A stretch of 64,000 bases of DNA, from the NCBI GenBank assembly GCA_027452165.1, contig DAIDGX010000005.1, positions 28,660-92,659 of the forward strand, given 5' to 3'. The notes under the pieces were generated by a model, which was given only the letters and a program-made list of their open reading frames with translations, did no database searches and was not told the origin of the DNA. This DNA comes from Vulcanimicrobiota bacterium (GTDB lineage Bacteria; Vulcanimicrobiota; Vulcanimicrobiia; Vulcanimicrobiales; Vulcanimicrobiaceae). The translations under genes were made by a program, and so were the position numbers. Shown here piece by piece: positions 8,657 through 17,326 of the stretch (its first letter is position 1; the number at the start of each line of letters is the position of its first letter).

Positions 8657-9282
8657 AGGGCACGAACGCGCGGGTAGCCGAGGCTACGTGCGACACCCCC
8701 TCCGGCCACGAATGAGAGCGGGATCGCCGCGCTTACCGCAAAGATCGAAAACACGTCGCCGAAGGCCCAGGCACCGAGCGCGTCGAGCAGGAGCATTACC
8801 ACGCCCGCGCTCGCATTGACGATCGCCGCGCGTTCGGCTGCGCGCACCTTCTCCGGGTCGCCAGCGTGCGCGGAATCACGCGAGCAGACCCAAGCCAGAA
8901 CGGCCCAAACGATAAAGTTCGTCGCAAGTGCAACGTAATACAAGCGCATGCCAACTGCAGCGTCGTGGAGCGACGTCGGCCGATTTATCACCTCAGCCAA
9001 GTATGCAAGCAACACGATCGAGCCGAGCAATACGAAATTCAAAAAGATCGCGGCACGCGTCGGCACGAAAACACTTCGAAAGAGCCTATGATGGTTCCAC
9101 CACAGCACGCATACAAGCGAAAACGTCCATAGAAACGCCGCGAACCATCCCGGGTTTTTCACCAAGTCGTCCACGTGCTGGGGAACGACGAGCGAGAGGC
9201 CAACCTGGGCAAGCGACAGGCCGATCACCACATCCGAGAACGCCTCGATGCGATGGGCGTCACGCTCGCGCGCCTCGAGCAT
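8653..9282 (-). CDS. TMEM175-like (DUF1211) membrane protein, copy A
   Basis: 209 residues from ATG 9282. About six hydrophobic segments. The first carries the TMEM175 signature R-x-x-x-F-S-D (HRIEAFSDVVIGLSLAQVGL), which lines the pore of bacterial TMEM175 potassium channels. The glycine that usually follows FSD is a valine, so ion selectivity could differ. It starts four bases after the ACT-domain gene and overlaps the WYL gene. A paralogue sits at 10811-11497, so two of these bracket the decarboxylase gene. Channel function is inferred from the family, not shown. Confidence 0.82.
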   Translation of the reverse strand: MLEARERDAHRIEAFSDVVIGLSLAQVGLSLVVPQHVDDLVKNPGWFAAFLWTFSLVCVLWWNHHRLFRSVFVPTRAAIFLNFVLLGSIVLLAYLAEVINRPTSLHDAAVGMRLYYVALATNFIVWAVLAWVCSRDSAHAGDPEKVRAAERAAIVNASAGVVMLLLDALGAWAFGDVFSIFAVSAAIPLSFVAGGGVARSLGYPRVRAL

Positions 9283-9286
9283 CGTC

Positions 9287-9676
9287 TTACACCGCGGCCT
9301 CGCCGAGCATGCGGCGCGCGCGCTCGTTGTCGTCGGTTGAAATTGCAACAAGCGCAAACCCGCCTTCACGGCGCACGTGATGGAGCGACCGAATGTTCAC
9401 GTGCTCGTCGGCAAGCCGGCGCGAGAGATGCGCAAGTGCTCCCGGGCGATCCTCGATGCGGGCGAGCAGCACATCGTCGGTCACCGCGTGGTATCCGGCG
9501 TCGGTCAACACTTCGAGGACGCGATCGTCGTGCTCCACGTCCATACGTACGACGGCGCCGTCATCATGGGTCTCGGCAACGATCTGTTCGATGCTGATGC
9601 CTTTAGCCGCGAGCACCTCGGTAAGCTCGGCAAGCAAGCCCTGACGATTTGGCACGATCACGCGAATGCTGCGCAT
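9287..9676 (-). CDS. Double-ACT-domain protein
   Basis: 129 residues made of two ACT domains. The first begins RVIVPNRQGLLAELTEVLAA (residues 5-24) and the second begins LLARIEDRPGALAHLSRRLA (about 71-90). ACT domains bind amino acids or other small ligands and normally regulate an attached or partner enzyme. No catalytic domain is present, so it is probably a free-standing regulatory subunit. GGGAG lies eight bases before the ATG, inside the end of the decarboxylase gene, whose stop codon is two bases upstream. The context suggests it senses histidine or another amino acid for that enzyme; this is inference. Confidence 0.85.
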   Translation of the reverse strand: MRSIRVIVPNRQGLLAELTEVLAAKGISIEQIVAETHDDGAVVRMDVEHDDRVLEVLTDAGYHAVTDDVLLARIEDRPGALAHLSRRLADEHVNIRSLHHVRREGGFALVAISTDDNERARRMLGEAAV

Positions 9677-9678
9677 GG

Positions 9679-10803
9679 TCACACTCCCTGAGCCGCACGT
9701 TCGGCGGCAATATCGGCGATAAAGGCGTCGAGTTGCTCGCAGGTGACGTTTGGCAGCACGAGCACGTGCGAGATCGTTCCCGCGGTGGCGAGTTGCCATT
9801 TCGCGCGGATCGCGTCGCTCACCCGCGGAAGCACAACCGTGATCGCACTCGGGTTACGCCAGGCGTCGATACCGATCGCGCGCAAGCCCTCCACGAGATA
9901 CGCGGCGCACGCAAGCGAGCGCGCGAGGCGCTCGCGAATACCGCTGATACCGAGTTCGCGTAGCCGGTACCACAGCATGAGCGGAGAGAAACCGTTTCGC
10001 GATCCGCTGATCGTCGTATCAAGCGATCCGATGTAATCGACCGCGCGCGCGATACGCTGCACGTTGTGCTTGCGCGCGATCACTACCCCACACGGAATCG
10101 GTGCTCCGAGAAATTTATGCCCGCTAACCGAGACCGAATCGGCTCCGTCCGCAAAATCGAACGCGGGCCGCGGTTCCAGAAAACTCGCATACGCGCCCGA
10201 GAGCGCTGCATCTGAATGAATGTAACGCTGGCGAATCGCGAGATCGTCCATGATCTGCGCGATTTTTGCAATGTCGTCGCGCGCCTCGGTCATCGTGGTT
10301 CCGATATTCGCGAAGATGATCGGCGGCACGTCACGATGGATTTTCAATGTTTCGCGCAGATCTTCGTAATCGATCTCTCCGCTCGCCTGGGAGCGGATCA
10401 TAATGTGGCGCATTCCCAAAAAGTGCAAATTTTTTGCAACGCTATAGTGCGTCTGCTCGGAGTAATACACCATGCCGCTGGGCATGAGCTCTCGTGCTAA
10501 ATAAAGTCCGTAAAGGTTTCCCTCGGTCCCGCCGTTCGTAACATAACCCCACCAGTCGTCATGCGGCGCGCGAAAGAGCTCGGCAAAGAATGCCACGACC
10601 TCGCGCTCGCACTCGCGCGTTTCAACGCGGTAGGTCGCGTCCGCAAACGGGTCCCCCACGTTATTGATGGGGAAGCGCAGAAAGCGCTCGAGCGCCGAGT
10701 AATCGAAGTCCTTCGCGGCCGGGTACCCGAGCGACCGTTCGTTGGCGTCGAGCATGCGCTCGAAGAGCGTGTCGAGTAGCGCGCGCGCATCCTGCGTTAT
10801 CAT
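9679..10803 (-). CDS. hdc: PLP-dependent histidine decarboxylase
   Basis: 374 residues, very near the length of the Gram-negative group II histidine decarboxylases (about 378). Family blocks are visible throughout: LGYPAAKDFDYSALERFLRF, WWGYVTNGGTEGNLYGLYLA, THYSVAKNLHFLGMRH, FANIGTTM, HSDAALSGA. The PLP lysine sits in SVSGHKFLGAPIPCGVV, followed by TISGSRNGFSPLMLWYRLR. The expected reaction is histidine to histamine plus CO2, consuming a cytoplasmic proton. GAGGA precedes the ATG at 10803. Related aromatic or serine decarboxylases cannot be fully excluded. It lies between two TMEM175-like genes with gaps of 2 to 7 bases. Confidence 0.85.
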   Translation of the reverse strand: MITQDARALLDTLFERMLDANERSLGYPAAKDFDYSALERFLRFPINNVGDPFADATYRVETRECEREVVAFFAELFRAPHDDWWGYVTNGGTEGNLYGLYLARELMPSGMVYYSEQTHYSVAKNLHFLGMRHIMIRSQASGEIDYEDLRETLKIHRDVPPIIFANIGTTMTEARDDIAKIAQIMDDLAIRQRYIHSDAALSGAYASFLEPRPAFDFADGADSVSVSGHKFLGAPIPCGVVIARKHNVQRIARAVDYIGSLDTTISGSRNGFSPLMLWYRLRELGISGIRERLARSLACAAYLVEGLRAIGIDAWRNPSAITVVLPRVSDAIRAKWQLATAGTISHVLVLPNVTCEQLDAFIADIAAERAAQGV

Positions 10804-10810
10804 CGTGTCC

Positions 10811-11497
10811 TCATGCTCGCGCGGGTCGTTCCCACGAGCGTTTTTCCAGCACCGCTGAAGCTATGCGCCCAACAATAGATCCCACGACGACGCCGAGCGC
10901 GATGCCGAGCGGTACGGTTGCTATGTGCGTGGACCCGAGCGCTTCGACGTTGGCAAATGCGTGGGTAAAGGGTGACGCGAACGCGCCGAGCAGCGCCCCG
11001 CCAACGATGCACAACGAGCGGACCGAGAGCGCCCAGCCTCTCATACGTTGCTTCGCCGATAAGTACGCATCGCGCGTCAACAGTCCAACGATCCGTAGCA
11101 CCGCGAGCAAGCCGTAGGTGAGCGCGAACAATACGAAATACGATCGTGCCATGGCGGCCTGATCTACCGGCATCTGCCCCTGGCGCAGCACGAGCTGGAG
11201 CGAAAAGACGAACAAGCCAAGCGATGCCAACGCTGCGAAATTCAGCAATATCGATAGCGGCGACGGAGTGAAATAGACGCGAAATATCTCCGAGTGCGAC
11301 CACCAAAACCGCGCGACGAGCGCAAATGTCATCAGGTAGCCGACGATCCCAACCGGGTCGGTAAAGAACGAGGCCGGCTTCGCCGGAATTACGAGCGTAA
11401 GCGCCGTCTGGGCAAGTGCAAAGCCGATGACGATGTCGGAGAACGATTCGAGGCGACGCACGACATGTTCGCTCCGTTCGTCGCGCGTCGCCTCCAT
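10811..11497 (-). CDS. TMEM175-like (DUF1211) membrane protein, copy B
   Basis: 228 residues, about six hydrophobic segments. The first helix carries VVRRLESFSDIVIGFALAQT, the R-x-x-x-F-S-D signature of the TMEM175 potassium-channel family. Later segments include RFWWSHSEIFRVYF, which also occurs in copy A as LWWNHHRLFRSVF. The two copies differ enough to be old paralogues or subunits of one heteromeric channel. The start lies seven bases after the aconitase stop codon and the decarboxylase starts seven bases after its own stop. Confidence 0.82.
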   Translation of the reverse strand: MEATRDERSEHVVRRLESFSDIVIGFALAQTALTLVIPAKPASFFTDPVGIVGYLMTFALVARFWWSHSEIFRVYFTPSPLSILLNFAALASLGLFVFSLQLVLRQGQMPVDQAAMARSYFVLFALTYGLLAVLRIVGLLTRDAYLSAKQRMRGWALSVRSLCIVGGALLGAFASPFTHAFANVEALGSTHIATVPLGIALGVVVGSIVGRIASAVLEKRSWERPARA

Positions 11498-11504
11498 CGT
11501 CGAT

Positions 11505-14249
11505 CTAGCCCTGCGTGCGCAGCGAGCGCAGGACGTACTGCAGGATACCGCCGTGACGGTAGTACTCCGCCTCGTCCGGCGTATCGATGCGCACGAGCGC
11601 TTTGAACTGCAAGAATTTACCGGTTTTCGGATCGGTCGCCTTGACGTGCGCGTGCATGCGGGGGGTGATGCCGGCCGCGATGCCGGTGATCTCGATGACC
11701 TCTTCGCCCGTCAATCCGAACGTCGAACGATCCGCACCGTCGATGAACTGCAGCGGCAGGATTCCCATACCGATGAGGTTGCTGCGATGGATGCGTTCGA
11801 ACGATTCCGCGATCACCGCCTTGATTCCGAGCAGATACGGTCCTTTCGCCGCCCAATCGCGCGACGAACCCGATCCGTACTCTTTGCCCGCGATAACCAC
11901 GAGTGGCGTTCCGTCAGCCCGATATTTCACCGACGCATCGAAGATCGACATCTGTTCGTTCGTGGGAAGATAGCGGGTAACGCCACCCTCGACTCCCGGA
12001 ACCATCAGGTTCTTCAAGCGCACGTTTGCGAAGGTGCCGCGCATCATGACCTCGTGGTTGCCGCGGCGCGCTCCGTAGGAGTTAAAGTCCTTCGGCTCGA
12101 TACCGCGATCCATTAGATACTTCGCTGCGGGCGAGCTCTTCGCGATGTTACCGGCCGGGGAGATGTGATCGGTGGTAATCGAGTCGCCAAAGACCGCGAG
12201 CACGCGCGCGTTTGCGATATCGGCAAGCGGCGCCGGCTCGGCGGGCATGTTGTCGAAATACGGGGGACGTTTGACGTACTCCGACGCCGGGTCCCATGCG
12301 TACCGCTCGCTTGGCGGCGCATCGAGCTTCGCCCAACTGCTATCACCTGCGAAAACGTCGGAGTACCGGGTCTTGAACATATCGTCGGTAACGCAGGCCG
12401 TAACGGTCCGCGCGATCTCGTCGTTCGACGGCCAGATATCTTTCAAGAAGACGGGCTTGCCGTCGCGATCCTCACCCAAAGGTTCGCTTGTGAGATCGAC
12501 ATCCATGCGCCCGGCGAGCGCGTATGCTACGACCAGCGGTGGCGACGCGAGGTAGTTCGCGCGCACTTGCGGATGGATGCGTCCTTCGAAGTTACGGTTA
12601 CCCGAGAGCACTGCCGCGACGATCAAATCCTGTTCGGCGATCGTCTCGGCAACATCGGCCGGCAGCGGACCGGAGTTGCCGATACACGTGGTGCAGCCAT
12701 ACCCAACGATGTTGAAGCCGAGTTCGTCGAGAGAACGCTGAAGATCGGCCTTCGCAAGGTAGTCCTTGACGACTTTCGATCCCGGTGCAAGCGAGGTCTT
12801 TACCCAGGGCTTGGTCTTCAAGCCGCGTGCGAGCGCGTTGCGCGCGAGTAGGCCCGCGCCGATCAACACCGAGGGGTTCGAGGTGTTCGTGCAACTCGTG
12901 ATCGAAGCGATCACGACCGCCCCGTCGGCCACATCCTTTTCGGTGAGGGCCACGTTCGAGGCTCCGCCACCTTCGTTTTCGAACCGCGCGACCGCGCCGT
13001 TCTTGGCACCGCGGGCCGCCATCCACTCTTGCATCGCCGTGTTGAAGGACGATTTCACCGCACCCAAGCTCACGCGGTCCTGCGGACGACGCGGACCCGC
13101 GAGGTTCGGTTCGACCTCACCCAGATCGAGATGCACGACATCGGTGTACTCGGCGTCGGGCATGTCGTCGGTACGGAAAAGCCCCTGCGCCTTCGCATAC
13201 GCTTCGACCAAGGCCACGTGATCGGCCGAACGGCCGGTGAGTCGCAGATATTCGAGCGTCCGATCGTCGATCGGGAAGATCGCACACGTCGAACCGAACT
13301 CCGGCGACATGTTTCCGATCGTCGTGCGATCCGCAACCGGGAGCGCCGCAAGCCCCTTGCCGAAAAACTCGACGAACTTACCGACGACGCCCTTTTTACG
13401 CAGCACTTCGGTGATCTTGAGCACGAGGTCCGTCGCCGTGACGCCTTCGCGCAGCTTGCCGTCGAGCCGGAACCCAATCACTTCGGGAATCAGCATCGTG
13501 ACCGGTTGACCGAGCATCGCCGCCTCGGCTTCGATACCACCGACACCCCATGCGAGCACGCCCAGACCGTTAACCATCGTGGTATGCGAATCGGTACCGA
13601 CCGCCGTATCGGGATACGCGGTCGCACTCTTCTCGTCAAAGGCAACGCCGGCACCGCCAGCGCCGAAAACGACGCGCGCTAAATATTCGATGTTGACTTG
13701 GTGAACGATGCCGGTGTCCGGCGGGACCGCGCGGAAGCCGTCGAGCGCCGCCTGTCCCCACTTCAAGAAGGCGTAGCGTTCGCGGTTGCGCTCGAATTCC
13801 AGATCGGCGTTTTTCTGAAACGCGTCGTTCGAGCCGAAGTAGTCGATCTGCACCGAGTGATCGATCACGAGCTCGACCGGCTGCAGCGGATTGATCTTCT
13901 TCGGATCGCCGCCCATCGACGCCATCGCGTCGCGCATCACCGCGAGATCGACCACGCAGGGTACGCCGGTAAAATCTTGGAGGAGTACGCGCGCCGGCCG
14001 GAAGGCGATCTCTTTGTCCGATGCGGCGTGCGGATCCCAACGCGCGAGCGCTTCGATATCGGCTTTAACGACCGAGCGTCCGTCTTCGAAACGCAACAGA
14101 TTCTCGAGGAGAATCTTCAAACTGTAGGGTAGCCGGCCGAGTTTGGTGAGGCCGGCGCGCTCGATGCTATCGAGGCGAAAATAGGTGTAGGAGCGGTCGC
14201 CGACGCGCAGCGTATCGACCGCATTGAAGCTATTCGCGTGCTGATTCAT
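11505..14249 (-). CDS. acnA: Aconitate hydratase
   Basis: 914 residues from ATG 14249, typical of the AcnA/IRP1 type (monomeric, about 890-900). It interconverts citrate and isocitrate in the TCA cycle using a [4Fe-4S] cluster. Cluster-binding cysteines are visible in [20 protein letters not shown] and in [15 protein letters not shown]. The C-terminal swivel domain contains [19 protein letters not shown], with the substrate-binding SRDWA. The start codon overlaps the RNase D stop as ATGA and has no clear ribosome-binding site, so translation is probably coupled. A longer in-frame reading upstream to 14327 lies inside the RNase D gene and is not needed. Confidence 0.96.
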   Translation of the reverse strand: MNQHANSFNAVDTLRVGDRSYTYFRLDSIERAGLTKLGRLPYSLKILLENLLRFEDGRSVVKADIEALARWDPHAASDKEIAFRPARVLLQDFTGVPCVVDLAVMRDAMASMGGDPKKINPLQPVELVIDHSVQIDYFGSNDAFQKNADLEFERNRERYAFLKWGQAALDGFRAVPPDTGIVHQVNIEYLARVVFGAGGAGVAFDEKSATAYPDTAVGTDSHTTMVNGLGVLAWGVGGIEAEAAMLGQPVTMLIPEVIGFRLDGKLREGVTATDLVLKITEVLRKKGVVGKFVEFFGKGLAALPVADRTTIGNMSPEFGSTCAIFPIDDRTLEYLRLTGRSADHVALVEAYAKAQGLFRTDDMPDAEYTDVVHLDLGEVEPNLAGPRRPQDRVSLGAVKSSFNTAMQEWMAARGAKNGAVARFENEGGGASNVALTEKDVADGAVVIASITSCTNTSNPSVLIGAGLLARNALARGLKTKPWVKTSLAPGSKVVKDYLAKADLQRSLDELGFNIVGYGCTTCIGNSGPLPADVAETIAEQDLIVAAVLSGNRNFEGRIHPQVRANYLASPPLVVAYALAGRMDVDLTSEPLGEDRDGKPVFLKDIWPSNDEIARTVTACVTDDMFKTRYSDVFAGDSSWAKLDAPPSERYAWDPASEYVKRPPYFDNMPAEPAPLADIANARVLAVFGDSITTDHISPAGNIAKSSPAAKYLMDRGIEPKDFNSYGARRGNHEVMMRGTFANVRLKNLMVPGVEGGVTRYLPTNEQMSIFDASVKYRADGTPLVVIAGKEYGSGSSRDWAAKGPYLLGIKAVIAESFERIHRSNLIGMGILPLQFIDGADRSTFGLTGEEVIEITGIAAGITPRMHAHVKATDPKTGKFLQFKALVRIDTPDEAEYYRHGGILQYVLRSLRTQG

Positions 14250-15430
14250 GGCGTTAAGCGTATTTTGGGATCGCCGTCGGCGTAGCCTTCGATTCGCAGC
14301 GCCTCCTCGCCCGACAAAAGTCGCCACAGCGGCTCGGCGACGAGCCCAAGGCGCCAGGACGAGAGTTCGAGCGCGTCCTCCAGCGCTTCGCGCGAGGCGG
14401 GGACCTCACGGGCGACCCGCTCCAGGCTCGCCCGCGGGACTAGCAGGCTCTGCGGCAGCTCGTTCGCGCGCGCCAGTTCGCCTACCACCACGCCCATCAG
14501 CGATGCGAGCGTGTCCCGGCTCGCACCCAGCGGCCGCTCGGGACGGTGCGGCAACTCGTCCTCGGGGATCTCTTCACCGCGTGCCACCGCCTCCAAGATC
14601 GCGCGGCCGAGCGATTTGCGCGCACCTGGCTCGAGCCGCCGCAACTGGTCGAGTTCTTCCATGCGCTTGGGACGCAGCGTCGCGAGTCCCGCGACCACGT
14701 CGTCCGGGATGATGTACTTCAGCGGGAGATCGCGCTCGCGCGCCATGCGGTCGCGTAGCTTCACGATCTCGCTCAGAACACCGAGTTCGCGACGATTCAT
14801 TCGCATCGCACCCGGCACGCGCAAGTATGCTCGCCGCTCGTTCATACGAAAGCGTTCGATATCACCCAATTGCGCGCACTCCTCGAGCGCCCACGTGAGG
14901 CGCCCCGCGCTCTCCAAACGTTGCACGAGTTTGTCGTACATCGGCAGCAAATGCGCCACGTCGTCCACAAGATACTCGATCTGGCGCGCGGTAAACGGTC
15001 GCGTCGACCAATCGCTAACCGTTTGCGATTTCGCAAGCTTCACGCGTTCCAGATCGCGTACGAGATCCGCAAGCGACACCTGCATGCCGTACCCGAGAAA
15101 CGCCGCCGCGACCTGCGTATCGAAAATGCTCGGCGGTACACGCTCGTACCGGTCCGCAAAAATTTTGAGATCCGAGGAGAGCGCGTGACCGACCACGACT
15201 GTCGCAGCGAGCGCGTCGAGCAACGGGCGCAGATCGGGGAGCGCGAGCGGATCGACGATCACGGCACCGTCATCGAACGCGAGTTGCACCACCATCAAGC
15301 GCGGCGAATAGCTACGCTCGGTGTGGAACTCCGTGTCGAGCGCGACGCGTTCGCTACGCGCAACGCGTTCGCACAGCGCGACGAGCGCGTCATGGTCGGC
15401 AATCATCGGGATCGAATCGTTCGCGTTCAC
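14246..15430 (-). CDS. rnd: Ribonuclease D
   Basis: 394 residues if started at GTG 15430, 386 from ATG 15406. DEDDy exonuclease motifs are visible: [12 protein letters not shown] (Exo I), [13 protein letters not shown] (Exo II) and [17 protein letters not shown] (Exo III). An HRDC domain follows at about residues 210-290 ([33 protein letters not shown]) and a second helical HRDC-like part at the end. It trims tRNA and other structured RNA 3' ends. The GTG overlaps the stop of the upstream VTT-domain gene as GTGA, which argues for translational coupling and for this start. In E. coli RNase D has the same layout at 375 residues. Confidence 0.92.
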   Translation of the reverse strand: MNANDSIPMIADHDALVALCERVARSERVALDTEFHTERSYSPRLMVVQLAFDDGAVIVDPLALPDLRPLLDALAATVVVGHALSSDLKIFADRYERVPPSIFDTQVAAAFLGYGMQVSLADLVRDLERVKLAKSQTVSDWSTRPFTARQIEYLVDDVAHLLPMYDKLVQRLESAGRLTWALEECAQLGDIERFRMNERRAYLRVPGAMRMNRRELGVLSEIVKLRDRMARERDLPLKYIIPDDVVAGLATLRPKRMEELDQLRRLEPGARKSLGRAILEAVARGEEIPEDELPHRPERPLGASRDTLASLMGVVVGELARANELPQSLLVPRASLERVAREVPASREALEDALELSSWRLGLVAEPLWRLLSGEEALRIEGYADGDPKIRLTP

Positions 15431-16062
15431 GGTGTCGGTGTCGCTTTCGGTCGGCGGTGGAAGTGGAAGTGCGGGTGATGCTGCTCCCAGTACACATGGG
15501 CACGATACTCGTAGCGATGAACGATCACCGTCACGCGATCGCCGAAGATCGAGAGCACCGTGCAGATCGGGACCGCGATTGCACACATCGTCCAGACATG
15601 CACCCAGACGGGCACGCGGAAGGTCGCGGCGCTCGCGGTCGCCACGGTGCCGCCAAACCCTGGAATCACCCGTACGGCTAGAAGAAAGCCCGGCGAGCCG
15701 ACGGGAAAGCGCTTCACCCAATGCGGCAGGCGGTCGAGGTAGGCATCCAGGTCCAGCATGCGCGAGGCGTGGCTGTTGATCCAATACCCCAGAAGCGCGG
15801 CAAAAACGAGGCCGATCGCATCGACCACCGATCCCCAGAAGGGGCCAAAGAGCGCGCCGTTCATGATCGCGAGGGCGTCCGTCACCGAAAACGGTGCCGA
15901 GGCGACCACGGCAAAGACGCCGATCGCGAGCGGGTAGGCGAGGAGCCCGATCGAGCGGATCTCGGTTTCGACGGCGGGCTGGAAGCGGATGACGAGCGCC
16001 GCGAGCGTAAATGACGCAGCAAGCAAGGCAAGCGCCCCGAGCTTTTTTACGGTCGGTTTCAA
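15427..16062 (-). CDS. VTT-domain (DedA / TVP38-TMEM64-like) membrane protein
   Basis: About 211 residues from TTG 16062; no ATG is available near the right place. Several hydrophobic segments surround the VTT core: APFSVTDALAIMNGALFGPF, the re-entrant GLVFAALLGYWINSHASRML, and RVIPGFGGTVATASAATFRV. The family takes part in lipid scrambling or undecaprenyl-phosphate flipping and membrane homeostasis. The C-terminus is a histidine-rich tail (HHPHFHFHRR) that might bind metal. Its start lies six bases from the divergent VKOR-like start, leaving no intergenic promoter. The start choice is uncertain. Confidence 0.78.
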   Translation of the reverse strand: MKPTVKKLGALALLAASFTLAALVIRFQPAVETEIRSIGLLAYPLAIGVFAVVASAPFSVTDALAIMNGALFGPFWGSVVDAIGLVFAALLGYWINSHASRMLDLDAYLDRLPHWVKRFPVGSPGFLLAVRVIPGFGGTVATASAATFRVPVWVHVWTMCAIAVPICTVLSIFGDRVTVIVHRYEYRAHVYWEQHHPHFHFHRRPKATPTP

Positions 16063-16068
16063 GCGGAG

Positions 16069-16473
16069 GTGGGTAGGACGCTGCGGGTAGTCATCACGGT
16101 GCTCTGCGGAGTTGGTCTCTACGCCTCGCTTTTCATGCTTCGCAAGGCCAGACGGGCCGAGCGAGGTGAGCTGGCCGAGCCGAGCGTGGTCCAAACCCCG
16201 CGAGCCAAGCTCGTGGGCGGCATCCCGAACGCGGCCATCGGCGCGCTCTACTACCCGGTGCTCGCGCTCGGCATCTGGATCGCCCGGACCCCTGCCGAGG
16301 TCGCCGTGCTCGTGGCCGCGTCTGTGCTGGCCGCGGCGGTTTCGGTGCTGCTCGCCTATTCGCTGCTCTACGTCACGCGTATGGCCTGCGCATATTGCTG
16401 GACGTCGCACGCGATCAACTGGACGCTCGCCACCCTCCTTATCGCGTTATTCAAAATATCATATTGGCAGTAG
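16069..16473 (+). CDS. Vitamin K epoxide reductase (VKOR)-like membrane protein
   Basis: 134 residues, GTG start. Four hydrophobic segments. The last-helix redox pair is present (MACAYCWTSHAINW, CxxC at about residues 107-110) and the quinone-pocket signature GGIPNAAIGALYYPVLALGI is intact. The second, loop-borne cysteine pair of classical VKORs is missing; the expected position reads VVQTPRAKLVGG. It may therefore take electrons directly from a separate thioredoxin-like partner for disulfide formation. No DsbA-like gene is adjacent. Followed at once by a candidate small-RNA promoter that overlaps its last codons. Confidence 0.8.
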   Translation: MGRTLRVVITVLCGVGLYASLFMLRKARRAERGELAEPSVVQTPRAKLVGGIPNAAIGALYYPVLALGIWIARTPAEVAVLVAASVLAAAVSVLLAYSLLYVTRMACAYCWTSHAINWTLATLLIALFKISYWQ

Positions 16474-16492
16474 CGCCGCTCTCTGCTATCAT
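16464..16492 (+). promoter_or_regulatory. Sigma-70-type promoter of the candidate small RNA
   Basis: TTGGCA (16464-16469), a spacer of exactly 17 bases, then TATCAT (16487-16492) preceded by TG one base upstream, which makes an extended -10. It overlaps the end of the VKOR-like gene and points into a region without a reading frame. Confidence 0.6.
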
Positions 16493-16497
16493 CCTCG

Positions 16498-16630
16498 TCT
16501 CCGGTCCGGGACGCAGAACGTATTGCGCTCTCCGTCGGGGTGTTACGACGGTCGCGCCGGCTCGAGCTCTGCGCGAAAACGATCGGCAGAAACCATGAGG
16601 GCCGCGCGAGTGCGCGGCCCTTCTGCTTGG
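16498..16630 (+). ncRNA. Candidate free-standing structured RNA of unknown class
   Basis: About 130 bases lie between a good promoter and a strong hairpin, with no credible reading frame. Possible helices: CGCA/TGCG around 16511-16526; CCGTCG/CGACGG around 16532-16552; and a terminal hairpin GGGCCGCGC (16599-16607) with GCGCGGCCC (16612-16620), extended by GCAGAA (16586-16591) pairing with TTCTGC (16621-16626). The T-tract is short (CCCTTCTGCTT). It does not match the core sequences I know for SRP RNA, 6S RNA, tmRNA or common riboswitches. It could also be a transcribed terminator region with little function. Confidence 0.45.
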
Positions 16631-16648
16631 TCGCCGTTGCCGAACGCG

Positions 16649-17254
16649 TTAGCTCTGCGCGAGCCCGTACACCGACGCGAGATCGTGCATAGCCTGGTTG
16701 AGCACCGCATGATAGTCGGCATCGGCCGCGATGCCGTACTTGGCATCGATGTCCTTCATCACCTGAACGTGGATGCCGTGCGAAACCGCGCGATCGAGCA
16801 TCACCTCGACGTTGAAGCCGTTACCGGTCTGCCCAGCGCCCCAAAGGGCCGCCGCTAGCGCTTTGCCGTTCTTGGGGTTTGGGTTCGGCGTTGAGGGAAG
16901 CGCGATGTGCTTCGCGGTGACGATCTTCAGCGTGTCGGCGACGATGAAGTTGAACACCTTGACGAAGTTCCCGATCTTCTGTTTGCCGAATTTCTTGGTG
17001 AGCGAGGCGAGTTCGGCTTGCGTCTTGTCGCCCGCGAGCGTTTTCACGAGCGTAACGGTCTGGAAGTTCTTGGGACCGCCGCCCGCCATCACCATCGAGA
17101 GCGTCACCGCAAGCGCGGGCGCTCCGGTATAGACGCCCGGGCCCGAGAAACGCGAAGCCTGGTCGGTGACGTTGGGCAACAGTTTGGCCGAAGCGCTCGC
17201 CGCCGATGCGACGATGAGCGACGCGCATGCAAGCGCGGTAAGAACACGGTTCAT
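16649..17254 (-). CDS. Secreted hypothetical protein
   Basis: 201 residues from ATG 17254, with AGGAGG twelve bases upstream. Residues 1-23 are a clear signal peptide ending ASAASASA. The mature part has a Pro/Asn-rich stretch (ALPSTPNPNPKNGKALAAAL) and a helical, lysine-rich centre (LASLTKKFGKQKIGNFVKVF). No cysteine pattern, metal motif or known family is evident. It stands alone on the minus strand, downstream of the RpiB-like gene by about 70 bases. Its 3' end faces the candidate small RNA. Confidence 0.7.
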   Translation of the reverse strand: MNRVLTALACASLIVASAASASAKLLPNVTDQASRFSGPGVYTGAPALAVTLSMVMAGGGPKNFQTVTLVKTLAGDKTQAELASLTKKFGKQKIGNFVKVFNFIVADTLKIVTAKHIALPSTPNPNPKNGKALAAALWGAGQTGNGFNVEVMLDRAVSHGIHVQVMKDIDAKYGIAADADYHAVLNQAMHDLASVYGLAQS

Positions 17255-17326
17255 AGTAGTGCGAATCCTCCTGTGCCCCAACAAACGGAGAACCCGCGCG
17301 TTTGGATTGCTTGCCGATTGCGTGAG

